From Leptidea sinapis (taxonomy: Eukaryota > Arthropoda > Insecta > Lepidoptera > Pieridae), in contig NC_066282.1 in NCBI RefSeq assembly GCF_905404315.1, positions 3,124,501 to 3,188,500 on the forward strand: 64,000 nt of DNA. The letters are read 5' to 3'. The position numbers and the translations under genes are program-made. Shown here piece after piece: positions 54,264-64,000 of this stretch. The notes under the pieces are model-generated. The model saw only the letters and a program-made list of their open reading frames with translations. It was not told where the DNA came from and ran no database searches. Position 1 is the stretch's first letter. Each line of letters opens with the position of its first letter.

Positions 54264-54640
54264 ATATATAAATATATTATTTATTCAAAGTAGGATTTCA
54301 CATCACTTATTCAGAACGTCAAAAACTACCACCCATTCGAAAAATTTATACCTCAGACCTGAGAACAATGCGCAAGAAACTCAGCCGGCTTCTTTCTTTT
54401 TCAATAAAATTTCGTTACAAAAAAAATATTATTTCATGGCCCGAGGGTGTCGCTTCATTCCCAATCTGTGGTATCTTTATGAAAGTTATTTATGTTATAG
54501 TAACGTTTACAACATAAAAGTTATTTTTAAATATTATTCGACCCTCGTAACACATTACTTTTTGTACATTTTCTGGGATCATGTAAAAGCATATAGATAC
54601 ACCGCTCAACAAAGGACTTAGAGACACAACTTAATGTTAT
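54264..54640 (-). mobile_element. LINE C-terminus and 3' UTR, decayed (CR1-like family)
   Basis: Same layout as 48740-49240: AGTAGGATTTCACATCACTT, CAGACCTGAGAA, CAAGAAACTCAGCCGGCTTC, CATTTTCTGGGATCATGT and CAACAAAGGACTTAG. The coding part is broken by several shifts. Confidence 0.75.
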
Positions 54641-54894
54641 ATTAAATTGTTAAGGTTTAACCGAGAAACAAGTAAACGTAAACCTACTTCAGACACCAGC
54701 TCCTAACAAATATCAGCTGTTAAAACTGTAACTCGCATATATCTGCTGTATAAGATATTTTGTGAGGAGAATAGATATATAATTATTACTAAATAATAAA
54801 TAAAATACGCATTGATCAAAAGCAGCTAAGTACTTTTCTCTAGATTTTGCAGGTATTAAGGCTGCATTTACACGTTGCATTTATATGTTCCGGA

Positions 54895-55000
54895 ATACGT
54901 TGAATGAGGGCAGCTCAGGACCGATCGTCGTGGAGACCTTTGGGGTAGGCCTTTGTCCAGCAGTGGACATCTTCCGGCTTAAAAAATGATGATGATAGTG
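54895..55000 (+). mobile_element. RTE-type LINE 3' end
   Basis: The frame reads QDRSSWRPLG with LCPAVDIFR-like continuation, and the tail is ATGATGATAG. It parallels 52870-53005. Confidence 0.6.
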
Positions 55001-55346
55001 AGGCTGCAATTAGTATTTCTGGAGGGGTTAGATCTATCAATTGTTCATCTTCTGTACTAAAACTTGACCTTTTTACAATTATTTACCACACAGCAACAAA
55101 TGCAATACAAACAAAATATTTGTTAGTTTTTGGAGTTTACTCTTTAAGAATCGATTTTCATATGAGGCGCTCGGTATGAGAAAAATATGGACAGTAAAAT
55201 CTGCTCATCAAAATGGCATAGTAACGTTTTTGGTGCGCATCATTTCTCGCGCACTTTTCACTTTCTTGTATTTTGAAGCTTTATTATATTATTGAAATTG
55301 ATTTATTATTATACTTTCATAAAGTTAAGTGAAAATTCTATAAATT
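55001..55346. other. no gene seen
   Basis: AT-rich; would be the promoter region if the small exon at 55347 is real. Confidence 0.35.
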
Positions 55347-55394
55347 ATGGAAGAAAGTGGTGTAAATACTAGTGCTAGAAAATCTGATAAGCAC
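55347..55394 (+). CDS. possible small first exon, unsupported beyond start and donor
   Basis: An ATG opens a 16-codon hydrophilic peptide (MEESGVNTSARKSDKH) ending at a good donor (CAC|GTAGGT), phase 0. The composition resembles a real N-terminus, but I cannot find a following exon before the next repeats, so this may be chance or an exon stranded by transposon insertions. Confidence 0.25.
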
Positions 55395-56903
55395 GTAGGT
55401 ACTAAGTATGTTACAATTCATACATTAATATGACATGTATTGTATATATAAACATGTGTGCTTTGTATTTATTTAATATTGCATTATCAATATAGTTGAT
55501 ACAAATTTATATGAGCTATGCACATAATTAAATGTTTAATTTAATATGGAGAGTATATATAGCGCATTTCACGCCAAATAGACAATTTTTAAGCTAACCT
55601 ATTACCTTATTTTTTAATATCTATATTTTTTTTTAAATTAATACGCTTTTATTAGCTTCTGTTGTATGTATGTTTGTAACCGACTCCATTGGACTTGATT
55701 TTGTTTAGTCCCTGTTCAAAGACAATCGTTCTTGAGCAGTAAACTCCAGCCGTGCGTCGGATCTGACACACACACTTTTTTTAGAGCATTGGTAATAAGA
55801 CCATCAGCTCAAACCAAAATACAATAAAAGAAGAATATTTAAATCATTATTCAATATACTAGATTACAAGAAAAACCGTTAGGCTTATGGGAAAAGAAAT
55901 GTAGATTAGACCCAAGAGCGTGCTTTTCATAAAGGCAATTTGGCAATGCCTACCTTAATAAGAATCTAAATTATTATATACCAGTAGTGTTAAAATAATT
56001 TAATTCCGTTTCTCTATTACAAAATTTCTATTGAACACCCTGTAAGTTTTAGCTCACGCTAAATACCTAGTAAAAGCCTTTGATATCAGACTATAAAATG
56101 CCTATTCCAACCGCCTGCGTTTCATAGAATTTAAATTCTAACTTTTATATTTTAAGGTACTTATATCTACAGCTGTGCTTACCTTGCTAGAAAACCAATG
56201 CTCGCCCCTGTAGGGTTGCCAACTTTTTTTTACAAGAAATAAAGTATATTCAGGTCTGTGAAGTATATTAAACAGTATTTTAGAAAAATGAACATTATTA
56301 TATTTATCCATTGTTTTAAATACATATTTTTTTGAAGTTCTCGCACTACTTACTAATTTAATCTTGTTTAAAAACTTCATACGCCTCACCACAATTATAA
56401 CTAAAATTAAAATAAATGAAGTAATTCACGGTCCACGTAAAAAAAGGATATATGTCCTGAGAATGAGAACGAGAACGCATACACTCGCATGTCTGTCACT
56501 GACAGTCTTGAATATTTGACATTGACAGATTCGTTCAGAAACTCGGTGTGATTTGTTTGCGGCTTCGCTCACGCTGTGCAGCAGTGAGCGCCCTCTGACC
56601 AAATAAAACAAAGTGTGAGCGAGTAAGTATAACACATAATGTGTTTGCATGCTGAAAACAGTATTTTGAATACTTAATTTTTGTTCAACAGTAAAAAGTA
56701 TAATTTAGTGAAAAACAGTATAATACTGTTGAAAACAGTATAGTTGGCAACCCTACGCCACCTCCATTTTTACACGAACGAAACGAACAAAATATGAAAA
56801 GGGAAATGGCTCGCAAATATTTTTTTTTGCTCGCGCCAAATGTATGGTGATTGACTACATTTTGCCATACAGCCTACTTCAAAATTATAATTTTATAAAT
56901 AAA
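55395..56903. other. about 1.5 kb without a supportable gene
   Basis: AT-rich and stop-rich. A minus-strand frame at 56138-56392 has no motif I know. Some repeated CAGTATA words occur near 56660-56745. Confidence 0.4.
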
Positions 56904-57323
56904 TTAGCTGACCCCGCAAACGTCGTATTGCCATATAACATATGAAAAAAATCAATTATTAAAATTTTTATGCAACCGATTCTCAGACCTACCAAATATA
57001 TCGTACTACAATTATTTTTGTTTTCGATTGCCATCTTGCAACCCTATATCGTGTTTGGTGGATGGAACAGAATAATATAAAAATCGTGATACAAAAATAG
57101 TTGTAGATCGTAGAAGGGCGAAAATTTAAATTTGTATGTATTTTTCAATGCTGAATCATAATAAAATAAAATTAATAAAAATTGTCAAAAAATTAAAGAA
57201 AAAATTGCGGTGGACTAGCCTTAACATTTAGGGGGATGCATATAAAATTTGGTAAAAATCAGTAAAGTCGTTTCGGAGAAGTAAGTTAACTAACAATGTG
57301 ACACGAGAATTTTATATAAAAGA
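56904..57323 (-). mobile_element. non-autonomous Helitron, about 420 bp
   Basis: On the minus strand it starts TCTTTTATATAAAATTC and ends GCGGGGTCAGCTAA, where the normal CTAG has become CTAA. Family relationship to 10373 and 36978 is clear from the last 30 bp. Confidence 0.6.
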
Positions 57324-57636
57324 TTAAAAATTCTCCGTTTACTCTCACATCATTTGCAGTAAGGTACTAACTTAACTTTGTAGGGATGATTCAAATATAC
57401 AACAGCCTTTCCACATTGGACAGTGCCAGTGGGCACTTGTTCTTACAAACACGTAGAGATCGGTAGTGCCGTATGGCACTGTTTTACCTCACCCAGTTTT
57501 AGCGCTCATTACGTGTACAAGATGGTCTATTTACCTATGCAATTATGAACGAATGAAATCCGATAAAGATTTCGATTCGCTAGTGTGTATGTGATATTAT
57601 TACGCACGAGTGTGTTTTAGTTCGGTTTATGGCCTA
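57324..57636. other. no gene seen
   Basis: No recognisable feature between the Helitron and the fold-back element. Confidence 0.4.
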
Positions 57637-57889
57637 TTTAATCTTTCTTTAGTGTTAATTCCGCCAATATTTGTTTTTAAAACAATTCGACACGTGCTTC
57701 GCCTCTACACGAGGCAACCCCAGGAAGTGTTGTCTGCTTACTGCTGCGTTTCTGCTTTTTTTTTTCAGACAGATTGCCAAAATCTCATCGAGACAACACG
57801 TCCTGGGGATGCCTCGTGTAGAGGCAAAGCACGTGTCGAATTGTTTTAAAAACAAATATTGGCGGAATTAACACTAAAGAATGATTAAA
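57637..57889. repeat. fold-back element, 99-bp arms and 55-bp loop
   Basis: Left arm 57637-57735 and right arm 57791-57889 are near-perfect complements: TTCTTTAGTGTTAATTCCGC, TGTTTTTAAAACAATTCGAC and GCCTCTACACGAGG occur in both. The central 55 bp contains a T-run. The core equals the single-arm insertion at 5475-5606. Open frames here are caused by the symmetry. Confidence 0.95.
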
Positions 57890-58274
57890 TCATTTGTATA
57901 CTAAATAGGTTTCTAATTTTTCATGAATAAATATTAAGAGATAGGGACAACATATTGCATACTTTTTGTCACGCTACACGTCGCGGGAATAGCCCTAGGG
58001 AATTAGGAATATAATAATATAAAAAAAATTCTAAAACTTTCAGTCATATTCAATTTCTATGGCGTCAAATACTACTGTCATAAGTTATTTCTTTAATCTT
58101 CTAAAACAAACGTCAATTACTACACTTTAGGTACAAGACAAGTGGGCAGTAATAGATGGCAATAGAATTCACGTAAAATGTTTGACAATATTGCCAAAAT
58201 TTTAGTGATTATATTTTTATAACCTCAAATATCAAAGGAATAGGAATCACTAATAAAGATATTATAATATATTA
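57890..58274. other. no gene seen
   Basis: AT-rich spacer before the mariner. Confidence 0.4.
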
Positions 58275-59290
58275 CGAGGGCGGCACTGAAAATTTCGGGA
58301 ATCAAGGAAGTGACACAACATTACTATTTACAAATTTATTAATTGCTTTTCGAAGTATTCTCCGCGAAATTTGACACATTTTTCCATTCGATGCACCAAT
58401 CATTGAAGCAACCATTCCATTCGGAAGTTGGGGTCTCCAAAATGGCCGTTTTGTAGGCGTCCACAGCTTCTTCAGGTGATGAAAATCTCTGACCACTGTT
58501 GCAGTTCTCTTTACGGAGTTAAAAACGACCTGTGGCAAACAAATGCTAGTATACCATTCTGCATTAACCGTTCTTTGTCCCTCAAGAGGAATAGTCACAA
58601 CATGGCCGGTTTTGGACAAACGTGGCTACCATTTTTTTCGCAACACTCCGTGAACGAAATTTTTGTTGGCTTTAACTCATCTTCGAGCACCCAAACTCGT
58701 GACTGGTTTTTTGTTTCAGGTTTATGCGCATATATCCAGGATTCGTCACCTGAACAACTGTTGTATACAGCATTTGAGGATCCTGCGTGGAATCTTTCGA
58801 GAGTTCTGACGCACCAAGTAACGCGAGCCGCTTTTTGCTCTTCACAGAGCAAATGCGGTATCCATCAGGAAAACAACTTTTTTACACCTAATTGTTCATG
58901 CAAGATTATTTGTATTTGACTCATGCCAATGTCTAAAGTTGCCTGAATTTCGCGGTATGTCGCATGTCGATCTTCCTCAATCAGCTTACGCACAGCATCA
59001 ACGTTTTCTTTGGTGACTGCAGTTTTTGGACGACCTTGACGGGGATCATCACTGAGCTTGACACGTCCACGTTGAAATTCAGCAAACCAGCGACAAATTG
59101 TGGTTTTGGATCGGTCTTCATCACCAAATGCAGAAATCATCCGGTCAACACACTGTTTTTGTGTTAAACCACTTCGAAAGTCATAATAAATCATCGCTCT
59201 AGAATTTTCTCGAGTCAATTCCATTTTCTCAACGACTAAACAAGTTTGACAAAACCTTGTGACAAGACCGAGAATCTTTTTTTAAATAAA
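58275..59290 (-). mobile_element. mariner transposon, internally deleted
   Basis: The left end CGAGGGCGGCACTGAAAATT follows a TA, as in mariner elements. The right end is eroded; a related GATTCTCGG stretch (minus strand) near 59265-59275 marks its approximate position. It carries the dead transposase 58302-59224. Confidence 0.75.
58302..59224 (-). pseudogene. mariner transposase, frameshifted and catalytically incomplete
   Basis: The minus-strand ATG at 59224 opens MELTRENSRAMIYYDFRSGL and the paired helix-turn-helix domain, intact to HEQLGVKKLFS (about 58865). A frameshift follows. The next block (EEQKAARVTWCVRTLERF, then CSGDESWIYAHKPETKNQ) keeps the first catalytic Asp. A further shift leads to KTGHVVTIPLEGQRTVNAEW. 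A deletion then joins NSVKRTAT directly to the C-terminal segment encoding SSPEEAVDAY-like sequence in another frame. The stretch with the second and third catalytic aspartates (H-H-D-N and Y-S-P-D-L) is missing, so the enzyme is dead. Family-length protein would be about 345-350 residues. Confidence 0.9.
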
Positions 59291-59888
59291 TAAAGGGTAT
59301 TCGATTTTTAAAACTAAGGAGTTTTCAATTAAAAAGATTTTAATATGACAGGAACAGTGGAAATATTCCAATACCGATACTTTTAGTGCAACCTATGTAT
59401 ATAAGAGTATTTAAGTACGAAAGCGAAGAAGGAACTCTTTTGATGCACCACACTAAAATGGATGGCTTATTCAAAACACTAAAAAGAGAATGGCTAGTCT
59501 TTGTCATTGACGACCCCTGTGTCAACAAACGTTACTGTCAAAATCTGACCCAATTAACATATTTTCGAGTCTCGAGTAAAATATCTCTTAATACCCTCCT
59601 TTTGAAATAAAATAAGTACCTGTGTAATTAAAAGATTAAAGAAAAACTTATCAAAGTGCAGTCTTATTCGACCCCATTCAAATTACTGCAAAGGTTAAGA
59701 ATTTTTTTATTATATTCCTAATTAAAGTGTAGTATTAACATTACACACCTATCACTGGTAAACGTACAAAGACTTAGCTCGTTCTATACAACTCCTTTGC
59801 AATGGATTTTGTGCTTACTCAATATTCCAATCTTCTATTTTAGGTAATGGGGGCAGATATGACGTGCAGAAGCCAGTTCCCAAAAAAG
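59291..59888. other. unassigned sequence with open frames on both strands
   Basis: 59340-59610 has overlapping open frames of 60-75 codons on both strands, but neither shows a motif that I know. A possible exon after an acceptor at 59843 would read GNGGRYDVQKPVPKKVN before a stop; I cannot support it further. Confidence 0.3.
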
Positions 59889-60110
59889 TGAATTGATTTA
59901 CATTTAACTAGATCTGCAGGAGATATTTGCAAATTATGTTCCAGAATAAAGGTTTTGTTGGAAGTTTTTCAAAATATCAATAACCAATTAGATAAAGATT
60001 TGCCCAACCTACATGAGCTAGGTCAAGTTGAAAAATTTGATAATTTTTTAAAGTTGTGGATTGAAACGGTTATCGTTGGAGTTTTAAGATCATCATCAAA
60101 ATACGATTGA
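59889..60110 (+). pseudogene. coding-like fragment just upstream of the DUF4781-like ORF
   Basis: The frame reads DICKLCSRIKVLLEVFQNIN and then LPNLHELGQVEKFDNFLKLW before TGA at about 60108-60110. It is helical and well composed, with no ATG in the open part. AG acceptors are available at 59911 and nearby, so it could be the last exon of an upstream gene whose other exons are lost, or part of an older, longer form of the DUF4781-like gene. The family is not recognised. Confidence 0.35.
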
Positions 60111-60130
60111 TACTTGTCAAATAATATAAA

Positions 60131-63100
60131 ATGGACGTAAATGAACTAAATTTAATCTCAATAGCAACTAGTAATGTTGATAGATATCTTAATAGAGGTG
60201 GTGATGGTCAGGGTGATAAACCTCAATTACTTAAGGGCACGCAATTATTGAATACAATAGGAATGGCAATGGGCCTACCCCTTTGTGATCCAGCCAAATG
60301 GACACCAGACGAATTACGAAGAGCTGAAAATGGTGATCTATGCTTTTTTCGTGAACCATCTCTAAAAGCTATTGTAGCTATAGTCGAAACAATTAAACAT
60401 TGCTGCGATGGAGATAGTGAAAACTTTGTCACCGTTTTGCCTGTTGAGTTATATTTCCAGAGTAAACTGTATGAACTGCCAATTTTTAGAGTTTCGCGCT
60501 ACAGAGACTCGCATAGATATTTTGTCGACAATACAGGAAGATATTATAAAAGCTTCGATGATTGGTACAATTACAACAAGCTACCGCTCGGACTAATGCT
60601 ATATCCGAGTAGATTGGTCCTGTCAGCGAAATCGGATGGTCATGCCAACTATACTTTTGAAGGAACTCCATCTTCCAGACCTAGTTCAATAACAGCAAGC
60701 GTAATAGATTCTACATCTGCGGCCGTTGGAATTGGAACAACCGTGGGATTATTATTTGCTACGGGTGGCTTAGTGGCTCCATTAATTATAGCTAGTGTCG
60801 CTAGTGCAGCCTGGTCCACAGGCCGAGCTTCATACCAGCTTGCAGATAAAGGTTCACACGGTGAAGATATAAATCCTATAACAGATTCAGAGTCTCGGCT
60901 GCTTTGGCTTGGATTGGCTGCAAATATAGCTAACTTTGTGGCGACGGGAGCATCTATGCGAATCTCCACAATCGTAGCACGTAGCCACCATATACCAAGC
61001 ATGTTAGGACTGGTGAATACAATGGCAAAGACATCAGGCGGTACACTAAGTTCAGTTGCAATGATAGAAAATTTCGTCAATTGGTTTCTTCATAAGGATA
61101 CAGATAACTTGATTACAGACAATGAAGTTCTCTTACATTGCGCATCCGTTGCGTTTTGGACTAAAGGAGAGTTTCGATACAGAACATCAAGTAGTATAAT
61201 GCAAGACTTGCAAGACCAAGTTTTCAATCAAATATATAGTGAGTTACCACAAGCACAACGTGATAGTTTACCACGAGTCAGAGAAGTCGTTCAAAATGAC
61301 GTCAGCTTGATTCGCCAATTCTATGATGCATCGCAGTCAAATATATCGATACAAGAATTTACAACTTTGTTGGTAGCGAGACATTGCAGTCCTTAAGCTC
61401 TGAACAAATCGAATTGCTAGCTTACACACTAATTTAAGAGATGATTTAAATTTAATTTCTGATTTGCCACGATATTCACAAAACAATAATCTGAATAGAC
61501 AAAATACATTCAACCACATACTTGGTATGTGGGGAAATACTGTTAATAGCGAAAATGTACAACAGAGTGAGATAAGGCTGTCAGCTGCAATAATAATAAT
61601 GGGAAGGGCTCCCCCGATTGACATTCAACGGCTGCCTGAGCTATCAGTACCCATGATCCGATTTACCGGAGAACATTTGAGTCAAATTAATTATGCTGCC
61701 ACACATCAGTGGTTGATATCTCGGTTATTGACGCTACAGAGCTTCCGATCACGGGAATTGCTCCCACGGGACATTCAGTAGTAATATTAAATAACCAGTT
61801 ACAAGTTAGTATTCAAACTCTGAGTGCTTTACCGGCCGATGATTGCAGATTGATTTTCCGAATGATCGGGGAAATGAGGACTTGTAACAGTAGTGGCCAA
61901 TAACCAAGTGATTTAATTAATTTGTGCGTAAAAGATAACCGATGGCGATTCGAAATACAAAGGCGAGAAAGTGTTGAATGCATGTTGAGTGAATGCTTAA
62001 ATGATCCATCACTTGCAAATCTGTCCAATATTGTTGATAGGAACTTGGTGCCTCACGAAAAGGATAGATTGTATACATTTAGAACTAACTGCAATTTGTT
62101 CAAAGTTGATCTATATATGAACAGAATGATGCAGTTCGTGTCGTCAATGGGACTCAGTAATATAAGTGAGATTGTATCGTGCAGTGAGTTTGTTTTAGCT
62201 CAAGTAGAAAACACTATACCTTTAATTGAAAATGATTTACTTGAGGGTAGAAGGAGTATACCACGAGTTATGAAGAGAAACGTTTGGCTTAGTACGTATT
62301 ATATATTATTCACTTTCTACTATTCCTACATCCGTTCAATTAGTAGGCAAGAGGCGAAACCGAATTTTTTAAAACACCTGAGTAAGGAAAAACCACTTTC
62401 TTCCGAGTGATACATACTAGACCATAAATTAAGTGAGATAACTATCCTTACATAAAAACTTAGGTGTGAGAAAGAGACGGAATAGATGAAGACCATGAAA
62501 CCGTTTCGAAACAATTTAGTGTCCATTAGTCTCCTGTCAAATTGGACCGCGTTTAAATATTAGTGTTTTTATCGTCATCGCTCTGTGTTTAAATGCGTAT
62601 TATTTAAAAAGTATTTGTTGTCGTGTTCTGTATTAGATTTTGTTGTTACAAATAGCAACAATCCAACTAAAGAATTATTTCACAGCTAAATACTGATTCT
62701 TCAATACTACTTTCGTGATGTTTATTTTCGCAGAACATAATATGCACTAAAATACCAAATATTACGTTTTATATACGCAGTAAACACTATTTCCTAAAGA
62801 TTATGTAAATTAAAAAAAAATGTGTTAGAAACTAAAATATTGTATACGTGTATATGATGCAGTTTATCAATATTTGTCATAGGGAATGTCTAAAAGCAAA
62901 ATACTACACACTTCACTAACTCACTAACACATCTGTAAAACTAGCACACATGAATACTTTAAATTTAGTCTTGCGGTTAAGAGGAGAGTGTTTGTCTTTT
63001 ACGCTAGTATACTCAGTTTATGTACTAGACATACCGGGAGAAAAAGAACTTTATTTTTTACTTTCCTCGTAGTTGACCTAACTAGTACTATAGTAACTAC

Positions 63101-63708
63101 AACACTACTAGACTACTATGTATCTTCGAAAGAAACTAAAACTTACGATTACCACTCGAGTATAACTTGAAAATATCATTTTTTTACAGACCTTCACATT
63201 TTCACTATACCGATATGAAAAAAAAATTAAATATTTTTCTTATAGGAAGGATTGACGTTATGTGTGTAACTAATGTCTGTTGTTTACAGGACGGGAAGTC
63301 AGCAATGAGGTATTCCAGGAAGTCGAGTCTTTGGAACAAAAACTTGAAGACTTGACAACAACTTGTTGCACAGTAGTGGATGATAAAACAATGGTGGGCG
63401 TAGAAACCGTGGAGAGAGGTTTATCGAATGATTGATAAGTTGAAGCTGTAGGCACTAAACTGATTAGATTTAAGTGCCAACTATCAGGTGCTTACCATAT
63501 TTTCAAGCACGCCACCGATCCACCTTCGGATTATGTGAATCAGGCCAACAGAACGATACGATCTCCTTCTAGCACGTATACTGTATCACTTGGGCAGGAA
63601 GGGGACAACAGAATCATATCATTTTCAGATGAAATTGGCAGTTGCATCGTGTTAGACATAAATGGACGCATTAGGCTCTGTTCCTTTAGAGCCGCCGGAC
63701 GAAGATGA
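60131..63708 (+). pseudogene. DUF4781-like protein; intact 421-codon front, broken back
   Basis: ATG 60131 opens 421 codons to TAA 61394-61396. The part around residues 110-165 (LPIFRVSRYRDSHRYFVDNT, YYKSFDDWYNYNKLPLGLML) is what I recognise as the DUF4781 family core. A Gly/Ala-rich hydrophobic stretch follows at about 190-240 (GIGTTVGLLFATGGLVAPLI). Beyond about 61370 coding similarity shifts frame twice (61375, about 61430), again near 61705, and meets an in-frame TAA at 61901-61903. It then resumes in the first frame to 62410. A further block, 63290-63708, is preceded by an acceptor (TTTACAG) and is open except for adjacent TGA TAA at 63433-63438. Function of the family is unknown to me. 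Either a recently decaying gene, or a shorter protein of 421 residues is still made. Confidence 0.6.
62411..63289. other. probable intron or insertion inside the DUF4781-like locus
   Basis: AT-rich sequence with no open frame of interest. Candidate donors for an intron ending at 63289 are GTACGT at about 62293 and GTAGGC at about 62342. Both would give the right phase for the exon starting at 63290. Confidence 0.4.
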
Positions 63709-64000
63709 TTTGTTAATGTGGTTGCTTTTCCAATTTTATAAACTTTTAATTTATTAGATTGTATTAAATCATAGAATTAAAATATAGTAGTTTATAAACA
63801 AACAAATCGCGCGAGGGAGACGAACATCCCTAACGGAGATACAGCAAGATAGAAAGTATAGCGTAATCTATTGTAACTGTAGTAAACAGCCAGCCAACTG
63901 TAGTAACAGTTTTGAATACTGAACAACTAGCTAACGCGCATAGTGACAAATAAAATTGGTCACTCTTTATCGTGCTGTCAGTTCGTCTTAATGCTATTAT
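63709..64000. other. no gene seen, window edge
   Basis: Contains AATTAAAATA-type sequence that could serve as a polyadenylation region for the locus before it, and nothing else recognisable. Confidence 0.4.

Noticed and set aside
57610..57871. Near-identical open frames on opposite strands
   Set aside because: They arise from the 99-bp inverted arms of the fold-back element.
58428..58919. 163-codon plus-strand frame
   Set aside because: Antisense shadow of the mariner transposase.
59340..59610. Open frames on both strands between the mariner and the DUF4781-like locus
   Set aside because: Neither strand has a recognised motif; kept as unassigned sequence.
60649..61080. 143-codon minus-strand frame
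   Set aside because: Antisense shadow of the well-supported DUF4781-like frame.

Overview
The window looks like transposon-rich nuclear DNA from a moth or butterfly (Lepidoptera). It is AT-rich, genes have short exons joined by GT-AG introns, and most of the sequence is built from repeat types familiar in lepidopteran genomes: Jockey, RTE and CR1-like LINEs, HARBI1/Myb-SANT-type DNA transposon genes, a mariner, hAT and Tc1-type non-autonomous elements, small Helitrons with CTAG ends, and a six-copy SINE-like family. I saw no rRNA, tRNA or CRISPR array. The species cannot be named from the sequence.

Four gene models can be assembled exon by exon with intact frames. They are a leucine-rich-repeat protein of 479 residues (3692-6831, +), an NTPCR/THEP1-type nucleoside-triphosphatase of 183 residues (14362-15486, -), a Myb/SANT (zeste-like) DNA-binding protein of about 209 or 238 residues (24171-27059, -), and an unrecognised secreted protein of 194 residues (32199-34901, +). 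A fifth locus, a DUF4781-like protein (60131-63708, +), has a long intact first part and a frameshifted, stop-containing second part. A possible mitochondrial presequence exon lies at 549-654 (-).

The most informative region is 15.9-27.1 kb. A decayed HARBI1-type transposase (+) and the Myb/SANT gene (-) point toward each other. Between them lies an RTE LINE (17481-24156, -) bounded by an exact 14-bp direct repeat. That RTE is itself split inside its reverse transcriptase by a nearly full-length Jockey LINE (18622-23300, +) with an 8-bp target duplication. Without the insertions the two outer genes end about 170 bp apart. This is the arrangement expected of one two-gene PIF/Harbinger transposon, although I could not find its terminal inverted repeats.

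The remaining layout is as follows. From 0.9 to 2.7 kb there are a tandem duplication, a decayed minus-strand ORF and a LINE fragment. From 7 to 12.2 kb there are a Tc1-type MITE, a MITE with 3-bp target duplication interrupted by a second insertion, a Helitron, a hAT deletion derivative and a perfect palindrome. From 27.4 to 30.5 kb there are THAP-like remnants, a SINE, a copia remnant and a 35-bp tandem repeat. From 31 to 55 kb there is a dense graveyard of LINE fragments, SINEs, Helitrons and fold-back elements around the secreted-protein gene. From 57 to 64 kb there are a 99-bp-arm fold-back element, a dead mariner and the DUF4781-like locus.
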